Assembly: GCF_003014555.1 (NCBI RefSeq)
Contig: NZ_PYGE01000004.1
Location: forward strand, 124,001-188,000
Direction of reading: 5' to 3'
Length of the DNA: 64,000 nucleotides
DNA from: Haloactinopolyspora alba
Lineage (GTDB): Bacteria > Actinomycetota > Actinomycetes > Jiangellales > Jiangellaceae
Part shown: positions 6,901 through 16,489 of the stretch, in pieces
Position numbering within the stretch: the stretch's first letter is position 1
Layout of the letters: each line of letters begins with the position of its first letter
Notes under the pieces: generated by a model
Database searches by the model: none
What the model saw: only the letters and a program-made list of their open reading frames with translations
Told to the model about the DNA's origin: nothing
Made by a program: the position numbers and the translations under genes

Positions 6901-9900
6901 ATGAGCGGCGGATGGGAGTTCTGGATCGATCGCGGCGGTACCTTCACCGACGTCGTCGCCCACTCGCCGGACGGGCGGCTGGTCACCCACAAGCTGCTCT
7001 CCGAGGACACCGCCGACCCGCCGCGGTACCGCGACGCCGCGGTCGCGGCCATCCGGACACTGCTCGAGGTCCCGCCCGGCGAGCCCATCCCGGTCGAGTC
7101 CGTCGACGCGGTCCGGATGGGCACGACCGTCGCCACCAACGCGCTGCTCGAGCGCGCGGGCGAGCGGACCGCACTGGTGGTCACCAGGGGTTTCGCCGAC
7201 GCCCTCCGCATCGGCTACCAGGACCGTCCGCGGATCTTCGACCGGCACATCGTCCTGCCGGAGCTGTTGCACGAGCGCGTGATCGACGTGGACGAGCGGG
7301 TCACCGCGGAGGGTGAGGTGCTGCGGGCCCCGGATCCGGACGCCCTGCGCGGCCCGCTCCGGCAGGCGTACGACGACGGCATCCGCGCGGTGGCCGTGGT
7401 GTGCATGCACAGCCACCTGTACCCGGAGCACGAGCGCCTCGTCGGTGCCCTGGCCGAACGGATCGGCTTCGACCAGGTCTCGCTGTCCAGCGAGGCCAGC
7501 CCGTTGATGAAGCTCGTCCCGCGGGGCGACACCACGGTCGTCGACGCGTACCTGTCGCCGATCCTGCGCCGCTACGTCGACCAGGTCACGACCGAACTGC
7601 CCGGGGTCTCGCTGATGTTCATGCAGTCCAACGGCGGTCTCGCCGAGGCACGCCACTTCCGCGGCAAGGACGCGATCCTGTCCGGGCCGGCGGGCGGCAT
7701 CGTCGGGATGGCGCGGACGTCACAACTGGCCGGCTTCGACCGGGTGGTGGGCTTCGACATGGGCGGTACCTCCACCGACGTGTCCCACTACGTCGGCGCG
7801 TACGAGCGCGTGTTCGACACCACGATCGCGGGGGTGCGGCTGCGTGCGCCGATGCTCGACATCCACACCGTCGCGGCCGGCGGCGGATCGGTGCTGCACT
7901 TCGACGGTAGCCGCTACCGGGTCGGGCCCGACTCCGCGGGCGCCCGGCCCGGCCCGGCGTGCTACCGCAACGGGGGCCCGCTCACCGTCACCGACGCCAA
8001 CGTCATGCTCGGGCGGATCCAGCCGTCCTCCTTCCCGTCGGTGTTCGGCCCGGACGGTGATCAGCCGCTCGACGTGACCGTGGTCCGTGAGCGTTTCGCC
8101 GCGCTGGCCGACGAGATCGCCGCCGCGACCGGCGACCGGCGCGCTCCGGAGCAGGTCGCCGAGGGGTTCCTCGCCGTCGCCGTGGCGAACATGGCGAACG
8201 CCGTCAAGAAGATCTCGGTCCTGAAGGGCCACGACATCACCCGGTACGCGCTGACGACGTTCGGCGGCGCCGGCGCTCAGCACGCCTGCGCGGTCGCCGG
8301 ATCGCTCGGAATCTCGACCGTGCTCGTCCCGCCGCTGGCCGGCGTGCTGTCGGCCCTGGGCATCGGGCTCGCCGACACGACGGCGATGCGCGAACAGTCC
8401 GTCGAGGCCCGACTCGAACCGGAGATCGACGGGTGGCTGACTGGGCTCGCCGAGTCCCTGTCCGACCAGACCCGCTCCGAGCTCCTCGACCAGGGCGTCG
8501 ACCCGGACCGGATCACCGTGTACCCGCGTGCCCACCTGCGTTACGACGGCACGGACACGTCGGTCTCGGTCGCCCTCGCCCCGATCGACGAGATGCGCGC
8601 CGAGTTCGAGGCAGCATACCGCCGGACCTACTCGTTCCTGATGGACCGCCCGCTGATCGTCGAAGCGCTGTCGATAGAGGCGGTCGGCGGTCAAGGCGAT
8701 GGTGTGGGTGGGGGTCTCGTCCATGGTGCGGACGGGCATCGGCGAGCGAGGAACGAGCGAGCCGCGGGCGAGGACGAGATCCCCACCCACACCACGAACT
8801 CAGCCGCCACCGTCCGCCTCTATTCGGGTGCGAAGGGCTGGCGGGACGCCCCGCTGTACCGGCGGGAACAGCTGGCCGTCGGTGCCGACGTGGTGGGCCC
8901 GGCGATCATCGCGGAGGACGATGCGACGACTGTGGTGGACGACGGCTGGCGGGCGTCGGTCACCGAGCACGGGCACCTCCTGCTGGAGCGGGTCCGCGCC
9001 GAGACCGACGTGGAACGGATCTCCACGGCGGCCGACCCGGTGATGCTGGAGATCTTCAACAACCTGTTCATGTCGATCGCCGAGCAGATGGGCGCCCGGC
9101 TGGAATCGACGGCCCAGTCGGTGAACATCAAGGAGCGGCTGGACTTCTCGTGCGCCCTGTTCGACCCCGACGGGAACCTGATCGCGAACGCGCCGCACAT
9201 GCCGGTGCATCTCGGGTCCATGGGCGCCAGCGTCCAGGAGGTGATCCGGCGCCGTGGCGCGCGGATGGCCAAGGGCGACGTCTACGCGGTGAACGATCCG
9301 TACCACGGCGGCACCCACCTGCCGGACGTCACCGTCGTCACCCCCGTGTACGACCACGCCGGCGAGCAGGTGCTGTTCTACGTGGCCTCACGCGGGCACC
9401 ACGCCGAGATCGGCGGCCTCACCCCGGGGTCCATGCCCGCGTTCAGCAGGGAGATGCACGAGGAGGGGGTGCTGTTCGACAACTGGCTGCTGGTGGAGAA
9501 CGGACGCTTCCGCGACGAGGAGACGCGGCGACTGCTCACCGAGGCGCCGTACCCGTCGCGGAACCCGGACACCAACCTCGCCGACCTGCGGGCGCAGATC
9601 GCGGCGAACCAGAAGGGCGTCGACGAGGTCGACCGGATGATCGCGCACTTCGGCCTCGACGTCGTGCAGGCCTACATGGGCCACGTGCAGGACAACGCCG
9701 AAGAGGCGGTGCGCAGGGTCGTCGACGCGATCGGCGACGGCGAGTACGTCTACGAGACGGACGACGGCGCACGCATCGCCGTGGCGGTGACGGTCGACCG
9801 CGCCGGCCGCCGCGCGACCGTGGATTTCACCGGCACGTCCGCGCAGCTCGAGACGAACTTCAACGCCCCGGCGTCGGTGGCGAAGGCGGCCGTGCTGTAC

Positions 9901-10566
9901 GTGTTCCGCACCCTGGTGGCCGACGACATCCCGCTCAACGACGGCTGCCTGCGTCCGCTGTCGATCGTGGTCCCGGAACCGTCGATGCTGGCACCCGTGT
10001 ACCCGGCGGCGGTGGTGGCGGGCAACGTCGAGACGTCCCAGGCCGTCACCGGTGCGCTGTACGCCGCGCTGGGCGTGCAGGCCGAGGGTTCGGGAACGAT
10101 GAACAACGTGACGTTCGGCAACGACCGGTACCAGTACTACGAGACGGTGGCGTCGGGCTCCGGTGCCGGTGACGGGTTCGACGGCGCGCCGGGCGTGCAG
10201 ACCCACATGACGAACTCCCGGCTGACCGACCCGGAGGTGCTCGAGTGGCGCTTCCCGGTTCTGGTCGACGACTTCCGGCTGCGCCGGGGCAGCGGCGGAG
10301 CGGGCCGCTGGCGTGGAGGCGACGGCGTCGTCCGGCGGCTGCGCTTCCGTGAAGCGATGACGGTCAGCACGTTGTCCGGGCACCGGCGTGTGCCCCCGTA
10401 CGGCATGGCCGGCGGTGCGCCGGGAGCGTTGGGCGCCAACTCCGTCGAGCGCGCGGACGGCACCGCGGAGCAGATGGCCGGCAGCGACTCCGTCGACCTC
10501 GGGCCCGACGACGTGCTGGTGATCGAGACGCCCGGAGGCGGCGGCTACGGCGTTCCCGAAACGTAG
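6901..10566 (+). CDS. Hydantoinase A/B fusion, 5-oxoprolinase-like (ATP-hydrolysing)
   Basis: A 1221-residue single-chain enzyme. Residues 1 to about 690 are HyuA-like: [11 protein letters not shown] (phosphate-1 loop), [31 protein letters not shown] (phosphate-2 loop) and [18 protein letters not shown]. Residues from about 705 are HyuB-like: [44 protein letters not shown] and GGGGYG near the end. The family hydrolyses 5-oxoproline or N-methylhydantoin-like lactams using ATP, and fused forms are the eukaryotic-type 5-oxoprolinase architecture. The linker near residues 601-631 is encoded by a palindromic insertion (8701-8793) that keeps the frame open. Substrate is not determinable from sequence. 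The gene is transcribed alone and meets a convergent Nei gene. Confidence 0.88.
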   Translation: MSGGWEFWIDRGGTFTDVVAHSPDGRLVTHKLLSEDTADPPRYRDAAVAAIRTLLEVPPGEPIPVESVDAVRMGTTVATNALLERAGERTALVVTRGFADALRIGYQDRPRIFDRHIVLPELLHERVIDVDERVTAEGEVLRAPDPDALRGPLRQAYDDGIRAVAVVCMHSHLYPEHERLVGALAERIGFDQVSLSSEASPLMKLVPRGDTTVVDAYLSPILRRYVDQVTTELPGVSLMFMQSNGGLAEARHFRGKDAILSGPAGGIVGMARTSQLAGFDRVVGFDMGGTSTDVSHYVGAYERVFDTTIAGVRLRAPMLDIHTVAAGGGSVLHFDGSRYRVGPDSAGARPGPACYRNGGPLTVTDANVMLGRIQPSSFPSVFGPDGDQPLDVTVVRERFAALADEIAAATGDRRAPEQVAEGFLAVAVANMANAVKKISVLKGHDITRYALTTFGGAGAQHACAVAGSLGISTVLVPPLAGVLSALGIGLADTTAMREQSVEARLEPEIDGWLTGLAESLSDQTRSELLDQGVDPDRITVYPRAHLRYDGTDTSVSVALAPIDEMRAEFEAAYRRTYSFLMDRPLIVEALSIEAVGGQGDGVGGGLVHGADGHRRARNERAAGEDEIPTHTTNSAATVRLYSGAKGWRDAPLYRREQLAVGADVVGPAIIAEDDATTVVDDGWRASVTEHGHLLLERVRAETDVERISTAADPVMLEIFNNLFMSIAEQMGARLESTAQSVNIKERLDFSCALFDPDGNLIANAPHMPVHLGSMGASVQEVIRRRGARMAKGDVYAVNDPYHGGTHLPDVTVVTPVYDHAGEQVLFYVASRGHHAEIGGLTPGSMPAFSREMHEEGVLFDNWLLVENGRFRDEETRRLLTEAPYPSRNPDTNLADLRAQIAANQKGVDEVDRMIAHFGLDVVQAYMGHVQDNAEEAVRRVVDAIGDGEYVYETDDGARIAVAVTVDRAGRRATVDFTGTSAQLETNFNAPASVAKAAVLYVFRTLVADDIPLNDGCLRPLSIVVPEPSMLAPVYPAAVVAGNVETSQAVTGALYAALGVQAEGSGTMNNVTFGNDRYQYYETVASGSGAGDGFDGAPGVQTHMTNSRLTDPEVLEWRFPVLVDDFRLRRGSGGAGRWRGGDGVVRRLRFREAMTVSTLSGHRRVPPYGMAGGAPGALGANSVERADGTAEQMAGSDSVDLGPDDVLVIETPGGGGYGVPET
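8701..8793. repeat. Small palindromic element inserted within the hyuAB coding sequence
   Basis: The 22-bp arms 8701-8722 and 8772-8793 are inverted repeats matching at 21 of 22 positions, extendable by one more pair at 8700/8794. The roughly 49-bp interior carries nested GAGCGA direct repeats (GCGAGCGAGG-AACGAGCGAG). The element keeps the frame open and encodes a Gly/His/Arg-rich linker about 31 residues long. It looks like a short interspersed palindrome or non-autonomous insertion. No second copy was noticed in this window. Confidence 0.7.
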
Positions 10567-10579
10567 CGACCGCCGGGGT

Positions 10580-11368
10580 TCACGCCGGTGACTGGCAGGC
10601 CGGGCACCAGTACACGACCCGCTCGTGGGGTGCCCGGCCGAGTTCGCCCGAACGGACGGTGTTGCCGCAGCGCCCGCACGGCCGGCCGGCGCGACCGTAG
10701 ACCCAGTGGTTCCGGCCCGGCCGCGAGTCCTGCGTGGTCACCTGGGTCCCGGCACGGGCGTTGCGGTTCATCAGTTCGTGTGCGCGCCCGAGCAGGCCGG
10801 GCACGTCGTCGGCGTCCTCGACCGTCGTCCACGGGGAGGTGCCGGCCAGGAAACACACCTCGCTCAGGTAGATGGTGCCGATGCCGGCCACGTTGCGCTG
10901 ATCGAGCAACGCGACACCGACCTCGCGGCCGGGTTCGGCTCTGATGCGCCGGGCCGCCTCGTCCGGGTCCCAGTCGTCACCGAGCAGGTCCGGGCCGAGA
11001 TGCCCGACGATCTCGCCCTCGGCTTCGGTCCGGACCAACTCGACGACCGGCAACCGGTAGCCCACTGCGTCGACCGACGCCGTGCACAGCACGACCCGGA
11101 TCTGGAACGCCGGGCCGCCGCGCCACCGTTCGCCGCGCTCGAAGACGCGCCAGCTCCCGTCCATGCGCAGATGTGTGTGCAGGGTGAGGCCGCCGGACAC
11201 CCGCACGAGCAGGTGCTTGCCACGGGCGCGAACCTCGTCGACCACACGTCCGCGCAGGTCGACCGTGGCCAGCCGGGGGACGCGGAAGTCGCTGCGGGTC
11301 AGCTCCTGCCCGGCGAGCGACGCGTGCAGCTGGCGGGCGGTACGCCAGACCATGTCGCCTTCGGGCAT
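10580..11368 (-). CDS. nei: Nei/endonuclease VIII-type DNA glycosylase
   Basis: A 262-residue DNA glycosylase/AP lyase that begins MPEGD (Pro2 nucleophile, Glu3), the form typical of Nei rather than Fpg. It has a helix-two-turn-helix with GIGTIYLSEVCF and a C-terminal zinc finger (CGRCGN ... CPAC). RGKHLLV holds the hairpin lysine. Actinobacteria often have Nei2 paralogues that excise oxidised pyrimidines. It is convergent with the hyuAB fusion and lies immediately downstream of the sulfatase gene on the same strand, with a 3-bp gap, so it might be cotranscribed with it. Confidence 0.88.
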   Translation of the reverse strand: MPEGDMVWRTARQLHASLAGQELTRSDFRVPRLATVDLRGRVVDEVRARGKHLLVRVSGGLTLHTHLRMDGSWRVFERGERWRGGPAFQIRVVLCTASVDAVGYRLPVVELVRTEAEGEIVGHLGPDLLGDDWDPDEAARRIRAEPGREVGVALLDQRNVAGIGTIYLSEVCFLAGTSPWTTVEDADDVPGLLGRAHELMNRNARAGTQVTTQDSRPGRNHWVYGRAGRPCGRCGNTVRSGELGRAPHERVVYWCPACQSPA

Positions 11369-11371
11369 GGT

Positions 11372-12934
11372 TCAGCCTCGCACGAGCCCGCTGAGCCGAG
11401 CGGACAGCATGTCCACGACGTCTGGTCGCTCGCCGTAGCGGTTGCGGCGTTGCAGCAGGTCATCGTCGATATCGTAGAGTTCCCCCGGGAAGTCGTGCGG
11501 CTGGTATCCGCGTGCCCGGGCGAAGTCTGCCGGTTCACCGTTCTCGTCACCGGTCGGTGCGTCGATGAACACCCAGCGGCCATGACGGATAGCGAACGTC
11601 CCCGTCTCGCTGTGATGGATGACGTCGTCGCGCGTGGGCTCGTCGACCCGGCCCCGCAGCAGCGGAAGCATCGACACGCTGTCTTCGGCGGTGTCGTGCG
11701 TGGCGCCGACGATGTCTGCGCAGGTGGCCATCAGATCGCTAAGGCAGACGATCTGATCGCAGCTCGTCGAAGCCGGAACAATGCGGGGCCATCTGGCGAG
11801 CATGGGCACACGGTGTCCGCCCTCCCACGCGTCACGCTTTATCCCGCGTAGCGGGCCCATGCTCGCGTGTCCGGTGGCGCGGATCCGTTGGTAGGCGCCT
11901 TCGTCGTCCTTGGTGTGATCCTCGGGCCCGTTGTCGCTGGCGAAGATCAGCAATGTGTTGTCGGAGGCGCCGGCGCGCTCGAGCGCATCCATCACCTCAC
12001 CCACGACCCAGTCCACTTCGCAGACGAAGTCACCGTAGGCACCGATTCCGCTCTTTCCCCGGAACTGAGCGTTCGGCACGATCGGTGAGTGCGGCGACGT
12101 CAGCGGGAGGTAGAGGAACAACGGGCGCTGCTCCGGATCGGTGTCTGGCGTCGCGTGCGCCTCGATCAGCTCGGCCGCGCGCCGTGTGAACTCCGGCACC
12201 ATCTCTTCGAGCGACCAGCCGGGGACCGCCGGGCCGTTGCGCCCGTACATCTCCGGCGGCTTCTGTTCGGTGGGCTGCTGGGTCAATCGATCGTCGGCGA
12301 ACCAGGCGTAGGGCGGGAAGTTGGGAACGTCGACGCCAAAATAGGTGTCGAATCCGTGATCCACCGGACCGCCACGGATCCGTCCGGCGAAGTCGACATT
12401 CTCGGCGAACGCCTCCCGCTTCGCGTTCTCCTCGGTTGTGAGCACCCCGTACCGAAGTGTGTCGTTGGGATGGCGTCCGTCGTGCGTCGGCCAGTCCCAG
12501 CCCAGGTGCCATTTGCCGATACAGGCGGTGCGGTACCCGGAATCACGCAATAGACTCGCGACCGTTGGTCGACCCGGCTCGATCAACGAGCCGTCCCATG
12601 GCCACACGATGCCGCTCTTCAGCCGTGAACGCCAGGCATAGCACCCGGTGAGGAGGCTGTATCTGCTGGGCGTGCAGACGCTGGATCCGGCATGGGCGTC
12701 GGTAAAGCGCATGCCTTGGCGGGCGAGCCGGTCGAGATTCGGCGTGGGAATCTTGCCGTCGGCGTTGTTGCGCCGCATATCTCCGTAGCCCATGTCATCG
12801 GCGAGGATGTAAACGATATTGGGTTTGCCGGTCGCATCCGCGACCGTTCCGGATCCGTCGGTCATCCGGTCAACCGTGATTTTCGCGTCTCGTGAGGTCC
12901 TCGAAGAGGCTGAGCATCGGGACTCCATCCTCAT
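11372..12934 (-). CDS. Type I sulfatase (formylglycine-dependent), cytoplasmic
   Basis: A 520-residue sulfatase/alkaline-phosphatase-superfamily hydrolase. The activation motif is CTPSR (Cys about residue 87 from the chosen start), whose Cys would be converted to formylglycine by a formylglycine-generating enzyme not seen here. Metal ligands are at ADDMGYGDM and FASDNGPE, with further active-site blocks GKWHLGWD and LTSPHSPI. No signal peptide precedes KPNIVYILADD, so the enzyme probably works inside the cell on an imported sulfate ester. The start at ATG 12934 is supported by GGAAA eight bases upstream and by a promoter (TTGACC-17-TTATGT) giving a leader of about 25 bases; ATG 12865 is the alternative. 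It is divergent from the sugar ABC transporter. Confidence 0.87.
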   Translation of the reverse strand: MRMESRCSASSRTSRDAKITVDRMTDGSGTVADATGKPNIVYILADDMGYGDMRRNNADGKIPTPNLDRLARQGMRFTDAHAGSSVCTPSRYSLLTGCYAWRSRLKSGIVWPWDGSLIEPGRPTVASLLRDSGYRTACIGKWHLGWDWPTHDGRHPNDTLRYGVLTTEENAKREAFAENVDFAGRIRGGPVDHGFDTYFGVDVPNFPPYAWFADDRLTQQPTEQKPPEMYGRNGPAVPGWSLEEMVPEFTRRAAELIEAHATPDTDPEQRPLFLYLPLTSPHSPIVPNAQFRGKSGIGAYGDFVCEVDWVVGEVMDALERAGASDNTLLIFASDNGPEDHTKDDEGAYQRIRATGHASMGPLRGIKRDAWEGGHRVPMLARWPRIVPASTSCDQIVCLSDLMATCADIVGATHDTAEDSVSMLPLLRGRVDEPTRDDVIHHSETGTFAIRHGRWVFIDAPTGDENGEPADFARARGYQPHDFPGELYDIDDDLLQRRNRYGERPDVVDMLSARLSGLVRG

Positions 12935-12951
12935 GATCGTGGTTTCCGGGT

Positions 12952-12995
12952 CTTGACACTGCCCAACATAAGGTTGGACTATAGGCAGGGTCAAG
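12952..12995. promoter_or_regulatory. Divergent promoter/operator palindrome upstream of the sulfatase
   Basis: CTTGACACTGCC (12952-12963) and GGCAGGGTCAAG (12984-12995) are inverted repeats matching 11 of 12. Nested inside is CCAAC-ATAAG-GTTGG (12963-12977). The arms contain -35-like TTGACA (plus) and TTGACC (minus). On the minus strand TTGACC, 17 bases and TTATGT form a good sulfatase promoter. A regulator bound here could control both directions; the GntR protein at 17388 is the obvious candidate. Confidence 0.55.
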
Positions 12996-13006
12996 CAGAC
13001 CATTCA

Positions 13007-13031
13007 GGATCTAATGATCCGATCTGATCGG
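13007..13031. promoter_or_regulatory. Overlapping GATC-rich palindromes in the 13.0-13.2 kb intergenic region
   Basis: GGATC-TAAT-GATCC (13007-13020) abuts CCGATC-T-GATCGG (13019-13031). Both are perfect inverted repeats sharing two bases. They lie in the roughly 310-bp gap between the sulfatase and the binding-protein gene. The remainder of that gap shows no gene. A possible second operator for the sugar locus. Confidence 0.4.
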
Positions 13032-13248
13032 ACGTGATGCCCGGGCCGCGACAGTTCTTTCCGGCTGTGCCCGCTGTGCGGGCCGCGCGACGCGTGGTGC
13101 AGCGGAAGATCCGAGCAGACCTTTCGCGAGCAATGATCCACCACTATGAGTTCTGCTCGGCCCGCAGGTGGCCGGCGCGTCGTTAGGAGCTCGGTTCAGT
13201 CGATTTCGAAGCCGCGACCAAATAGAGAGGATGCGAGGTGGCCTCGCC

Positions 13249-14586
13249 ATGGCACCAACACTCACGCGCCGGTCCTTTTTGTCCAGCACGGCCAAGACCG
13301 GGATCTCGTTCACAGCATTGAGCGCATACCTTGCGGCGTGCTCGTCAGGAACCGGGGCCGGGACCGCCGCCGGTGACGGCTCGTCTGCCGCACCGATCAC
13401 GGCCGTGCTTCCCGAAGCTCCGTGGCTGGACAGTTTCCGCCAGGTGGTCAGCGTCTACGAGGACGAGACGGGTAACACCGTCGACGTTCGGGTCTTTCCC
13501 TTCGACGCCGTGCCGACCCAGGCGTTCAACGCCGTGTCCCAGCGCAGCAAGGAGTTCGACATCTTCACGCTGGCCGAGGGATTCGTCGGACAGTTCTACT
13601 CCTCAGAAGTGCTCGCGCCGATGACCGAGATCGACCCCTCGTTCACGTGGCCGGAGGGCGTCATCACCTACGACAACCTCGGTCGCTGGGACCGCGAGCG
13701 TGGGTGGTTCGATCCCGAAGGGACCATCTACGGGTTGCCTGTGAATGGCAACATCCAACTCTTCCTCTACCGACGCGATCTGTACGACGAGTTCGGGTTG
13801 GAGGTGCCGGAAACCTGGGAGGACGTGCTGAACATAGCCAAGGAACACGACAGTGATCAGCTGCAGGGTTACGTGATGCGTCCGCGTTTGTTCGACTTCA
13901 TGGCGATTCTTCATGGTTACGGCGGAGATCTGTTCGCGAATCCCCCTGACGATTACACGGTCACGATCGACGACGCTGCCGGCCAGGCTGCCCTGGAAAC
14001 GACGATCCAGTTGGTCTCGCACGGACCCCGTGATCCGCAGACCATCGAACAACCGGAGTTGACGGCGCTGTTCCAGACGGGCGAGGTCCTTCAAGGACAC
14101 GCGGTGTCGGCGACCCACGCGCTTCTCGACGATCCCGCCCGCTCGAAGGTGGCCGGCAAGATCGACTACGCCGTCGTGCCGCGTCCCGCCGACGGTGAGC
14201 ATGCGTCGATGACGGGGGCGCTCGTCCAGGCGATCCCCGCGCATCTGGCGGACGAGCAGAAGGAGGCGGCGTTGGCTTTCCTGCGCTGGCTCATGACCAA
14301 GGACGCGCAGATGCGTTATGCGGAGGCCGGTGGCGTGGTCACCCATCAGGAGGTGTACGAGTCCGATCTCGCCGACGAGTCCGAGTACCGGTACATGAAA
14401 GCTGTCTCGGACAGTACCGAATATCTGCACGGATTTGCGCGGTACACCTTTGGTGCCAAGATTCGTGAGGCTCTCGATCGGCGTTTCCAAGAGTTGTTCA
14501 CCGGATCGCTCGGCGTCGACGACGGCTTGACCAAGATGCGTACCGACCTCGAGGAGATCGTGAAGGCCGAGGGCGTCGCGTCATGA
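13249..14586 (+). CDS. ABC transporter sugar-binding lipoprotein (family 1), Tat-type signal
   Basis: A 445-residue extracellular solute-binding protein. It begins MAPTLTRRSFLSS with a twin-arginine motif (Arg7-Arg8), then a hydrophobic segment and a lipobox YLAAC (Cys31), so it is exported and lipid-anchored. The mature region has family-1 features such as GYGGDLFANPPDD and late ALAFLRWLMTKDAQ. The start at ATG 13249 has GAGGTGG seven bases upstream; an upstream ATG at 13228 has its Shine-Dalgarno too close. Two permease genes follow. It would deliver a carbohydrate, perhaps sulfated given the divergent sulfatase. Confidence 0.88.
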   Translation: MAPTLTRRSFLSSTAKTGISFTALSAYLAACSSGTGAGTAAGDGSSAAPITAVLPEAPWLDSFRQVVSVYEDETGNTVDVRVFPFDAVPTQAFNAVSQRSKEFDIFTLAEGFVGQFYSSEVLAPMTEIDPSFTWPEGVITYDNLGRWDRERGWFDPEGTIYGLPVNGNIQLFLYRRDLYDEFGLEVPETWEDVLNIAKEHDSDQLQGYVMRPRLFDFMAILHGYGGDLFANPPDDYTVTIDDAAGQAALETTIQLVSHGPRDPQTIEQPELTALFQTGEVLQGHAVSATHALLDDPARSKVAGKIDYAVVPRPADGEHASMTGALVQAIPAHLADEQKEAALAFLRWLMTKDAQMRYAEAGGVVTHQEVYESDLADESEYRYMKAVSDSTEYLHGFARYTFGAKIREALDRRFQELFTGSLGVDDGLTKMRTDLEEIVKAEGVAS

Positions 14587-14614
14587 GCGAGCCGTCGACG
14601 TTCCGGGAGCCGGC

Positions 14615-15550
14615 GTGACGCAGACGCTCCCGCCTCGTGAAGCCACGGTCGACTCCCATGCCAGGCGCAGGCGCCGGCCGATGGATTTCCGCGTTCTCGC
14701 TCTTCTTCCGCTGGCGTCGCTGTTGCTCCTGCTGGTGCTGTTCCCGCTGATCGAGCTGTTCCGTCTGGCACTGTCCACAGTTCAGCTCGAAGCCGGCGGG
14801 TTGCGGCAGACCTACACCGGTATGGACAACCTCCGCACCGCGCTCGGGGACCAGGTGTTCGGGGTCGCGTTACGCAACACGTTGATCTTCGTCGGCCTCA
14901 CGACCCTGGCCCAGATTCTGCTCGGCACCGCGCTTGCCGTGTTCGTGCAGCGCGCCGGCCGCATCCGCCGGCTGGCGCAGAGCCTGCTCCTCTGGCCCAT
15001 CGTCGTGGCCCCGGTCGTCGTCAGCGTCGTGTGGTGGCTGATCCTCAACTCCCGTATCGGTGCCCTGAACGCCGCACTCGATGCGGTTGGTCTGCCGGAG
15101 CAGGGGTGGCTCTCGTCGACGTTGAGCCTGTTTGCGGTCATGGTCGTCGATGTCTGGCACTGGACGCCGGTCGTCTTCCTGATCGTGTTCGCGGCGGTGC
15201 AGGGAGCCGACCCCGAGCTCCGCGAGGCGGCGCTGGTGGACGGGGCGAACGAACGACAGGTGTTCCGGTACATCACACTGCCGCAGATTCTGCCGGCGAT
15301 CGGCGCTGCTGCCCTGATCAGGGCGATCGGCGGTGTCAAGACGTTCGACGAGGTCTTCATCCTCACCGGAGGAGGGCCCGGGATCAGCTCCGAGATCGTC
15401 AGTACGTTCGTGCACCGGTTGTATTCCGATCAGCTGGAAGTCGGCTACGCCAGCATGGTGTCGGTGTTCACGATTCTGATCGTGGTGGTGTTCGCGGTGG
15501 GCATCTGGGCTCTACGCCGCTTTTTCCAAGCCATCGGGGGTGCGGCATGA
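14615..15550 (+). CDS. Sugar ABC transporter permease (MalF/UgpA type)
   Basis: A 311-residue inner-membrane permease with about six transmembrane helices; the first is LLPLASLLLLLVLFPLIELF. The cytoplasmic EAA loop EAALVDGANERQVFRYITLP contacts the ATPase. GTG 14615 is preceded by GGGAG at five bases. The stop overlaps the start of the next permease (ATGA at 15547). It forms a heterodimer with that second permease. Confidence 0.9.
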   Translation: MTQTLPPREATVDSHARRRRRPMDFRVLALLPLASLLLLLVLFPLIELFRLALSTVQLEAGGLRQTYTGMDNLRTALGDQVFGVALRNTLIFVGLTTLAQILLGTALAVFVQRAGRIRRLAQSLLLWPIVVAPVVVSVVWWLILNSRIGALNAALDAVGLPEQGWLSSTLSLFAVMVVDVWHWTPVVFLIVFAAVQGADPELREAALVDGANERQVFRYITLPQILPAIGAAALIRAIGGVKTFDEVFILTGGGPGISSEIVSTFVHRLYSDQLEVGYASMVSVFTILIVVVFAVGIWALRRFFQAIGGAA

Positions 15551-16392
15551 GAAATACCAAGGCCGTGACCTGGGAGAACAACAAACCCGCTGTCGTGATC
15601 GTGATCTTCGCGGTGATCGTTTCCACCGCCCCCGTCGTCTGGCTGTGGTACAACTCGCTGCGTCCGCCGATCGATCTGATTTCCGAGCCTTTCGGTTCTC
15701 CGCGATGGACTTTGGACAACTATACGTCGGTGATCCAGGGTCACACGCCGCTGGGGCGTCAACTTCTGAACAGCGTGCAAGTCGTCGCTGGCAGCGTTCT
15801 GTTGTGCCTGTCGGTCGGGTCGCTGGCCGCGTACAGCTTGAGCAAGTATCCGTGGACACTACGTTTCAAGACGATCCTGTTGGTGCTCATTCTCTTCATT
15901 CAGATCGTCCCTCCGGTCGTGCTTGTTCCACCGTTCTACACGTGGCTCGGGCGACTTGAAATGGTGAACACTATTCTCGGTCTCATTCTTATCAACGCAG
16001 CGATTCAGGTCCCCTTCGCCACACTGCTCCTGAAGATATACTTCGACGCGGTTCCCAGCAGTCTCCGCGAGGCGGCACGAGTCGACGGCGCGCGGGAGTT
16101 CACGATCTTCTGGCGCATCATGCTTCCGCTGACCAAACCCGGTATGGCTACGGCATGCCTGTTCGTCGGTATCCTCGTGTGGAATGAGTTCCTTTTCGCC
16201 GTCAGTCTGACCTCAGGGCCGTCGGCGCAGACGGCGACGGTGGGAATCGCCGGCTACCTGCAGGAGCACAATATCCGCTTCGGCGAGATGGCGGCGGCGG
16301 CAACGGTGGTCAGCCTGCCAGCCGTTCTCCTTGTGATTTTCGCGCAGAAATACGTCGTCGCGGGAATAACCCGAGGTGCGGTGAGGGGATGA
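15547..16392 (+). CDS. Sugar ABC transporter permease (MalG/UgpE type)
   Basis: A 281-residue permease with about six transmembrane helices and the EAA loop EAARVDGAREFTIFWRIMLP. The ATG overlaps the stop of the MalF-type gene (ATGA), giving translational coupling. No ATP-binding subunit gene follows. In actinomycetes such importers commonly share one MsiK-type ATPase encoded elsewhere, and that is the likely case here. Confidence 0.9.
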   Translation: MRNTKAVTWENNKPAVVIVIFAVIVSTAPVVWLWYNSLRPPIDLISEPFGSPRWTLDNYTSVIQGHTPLGRQLLNSVQVVAGSVLLCLSVGSLAAYSLSKYPWTLRFKTILLVLILFIQIVPPVVLVPPFYTWLGRLEMVNTILGLILINAAIQVPFATLLLKIYFDAVPSSLREAARVDGAREFTIFWRIMLPLTKPGMATACLFVGILVWNEFLFAVSLTSGPSAQTATVGIAGYLQEHNIRFGEMAAAATVVSLPAVLLVIFAQKYVVAGITRGAVRG

Positions 16393-16489
16393 AAAGGGGA
16401 GTTGTCAATGCCCGGCAGTGGTCGGCGGTCGAGATCGTCGCGGACCCCACAACACGAGACAACGGTCGGAGCCGATCAAGGTGGCGTCT

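Noticed and set aside
12952-13248. Promoter for the binding-protein operon in the sulfatase gap
   Set aside because: A plus-strand TTGACA exists, but no -10 at proper spacing was found; the start of this transcript is left undefined.
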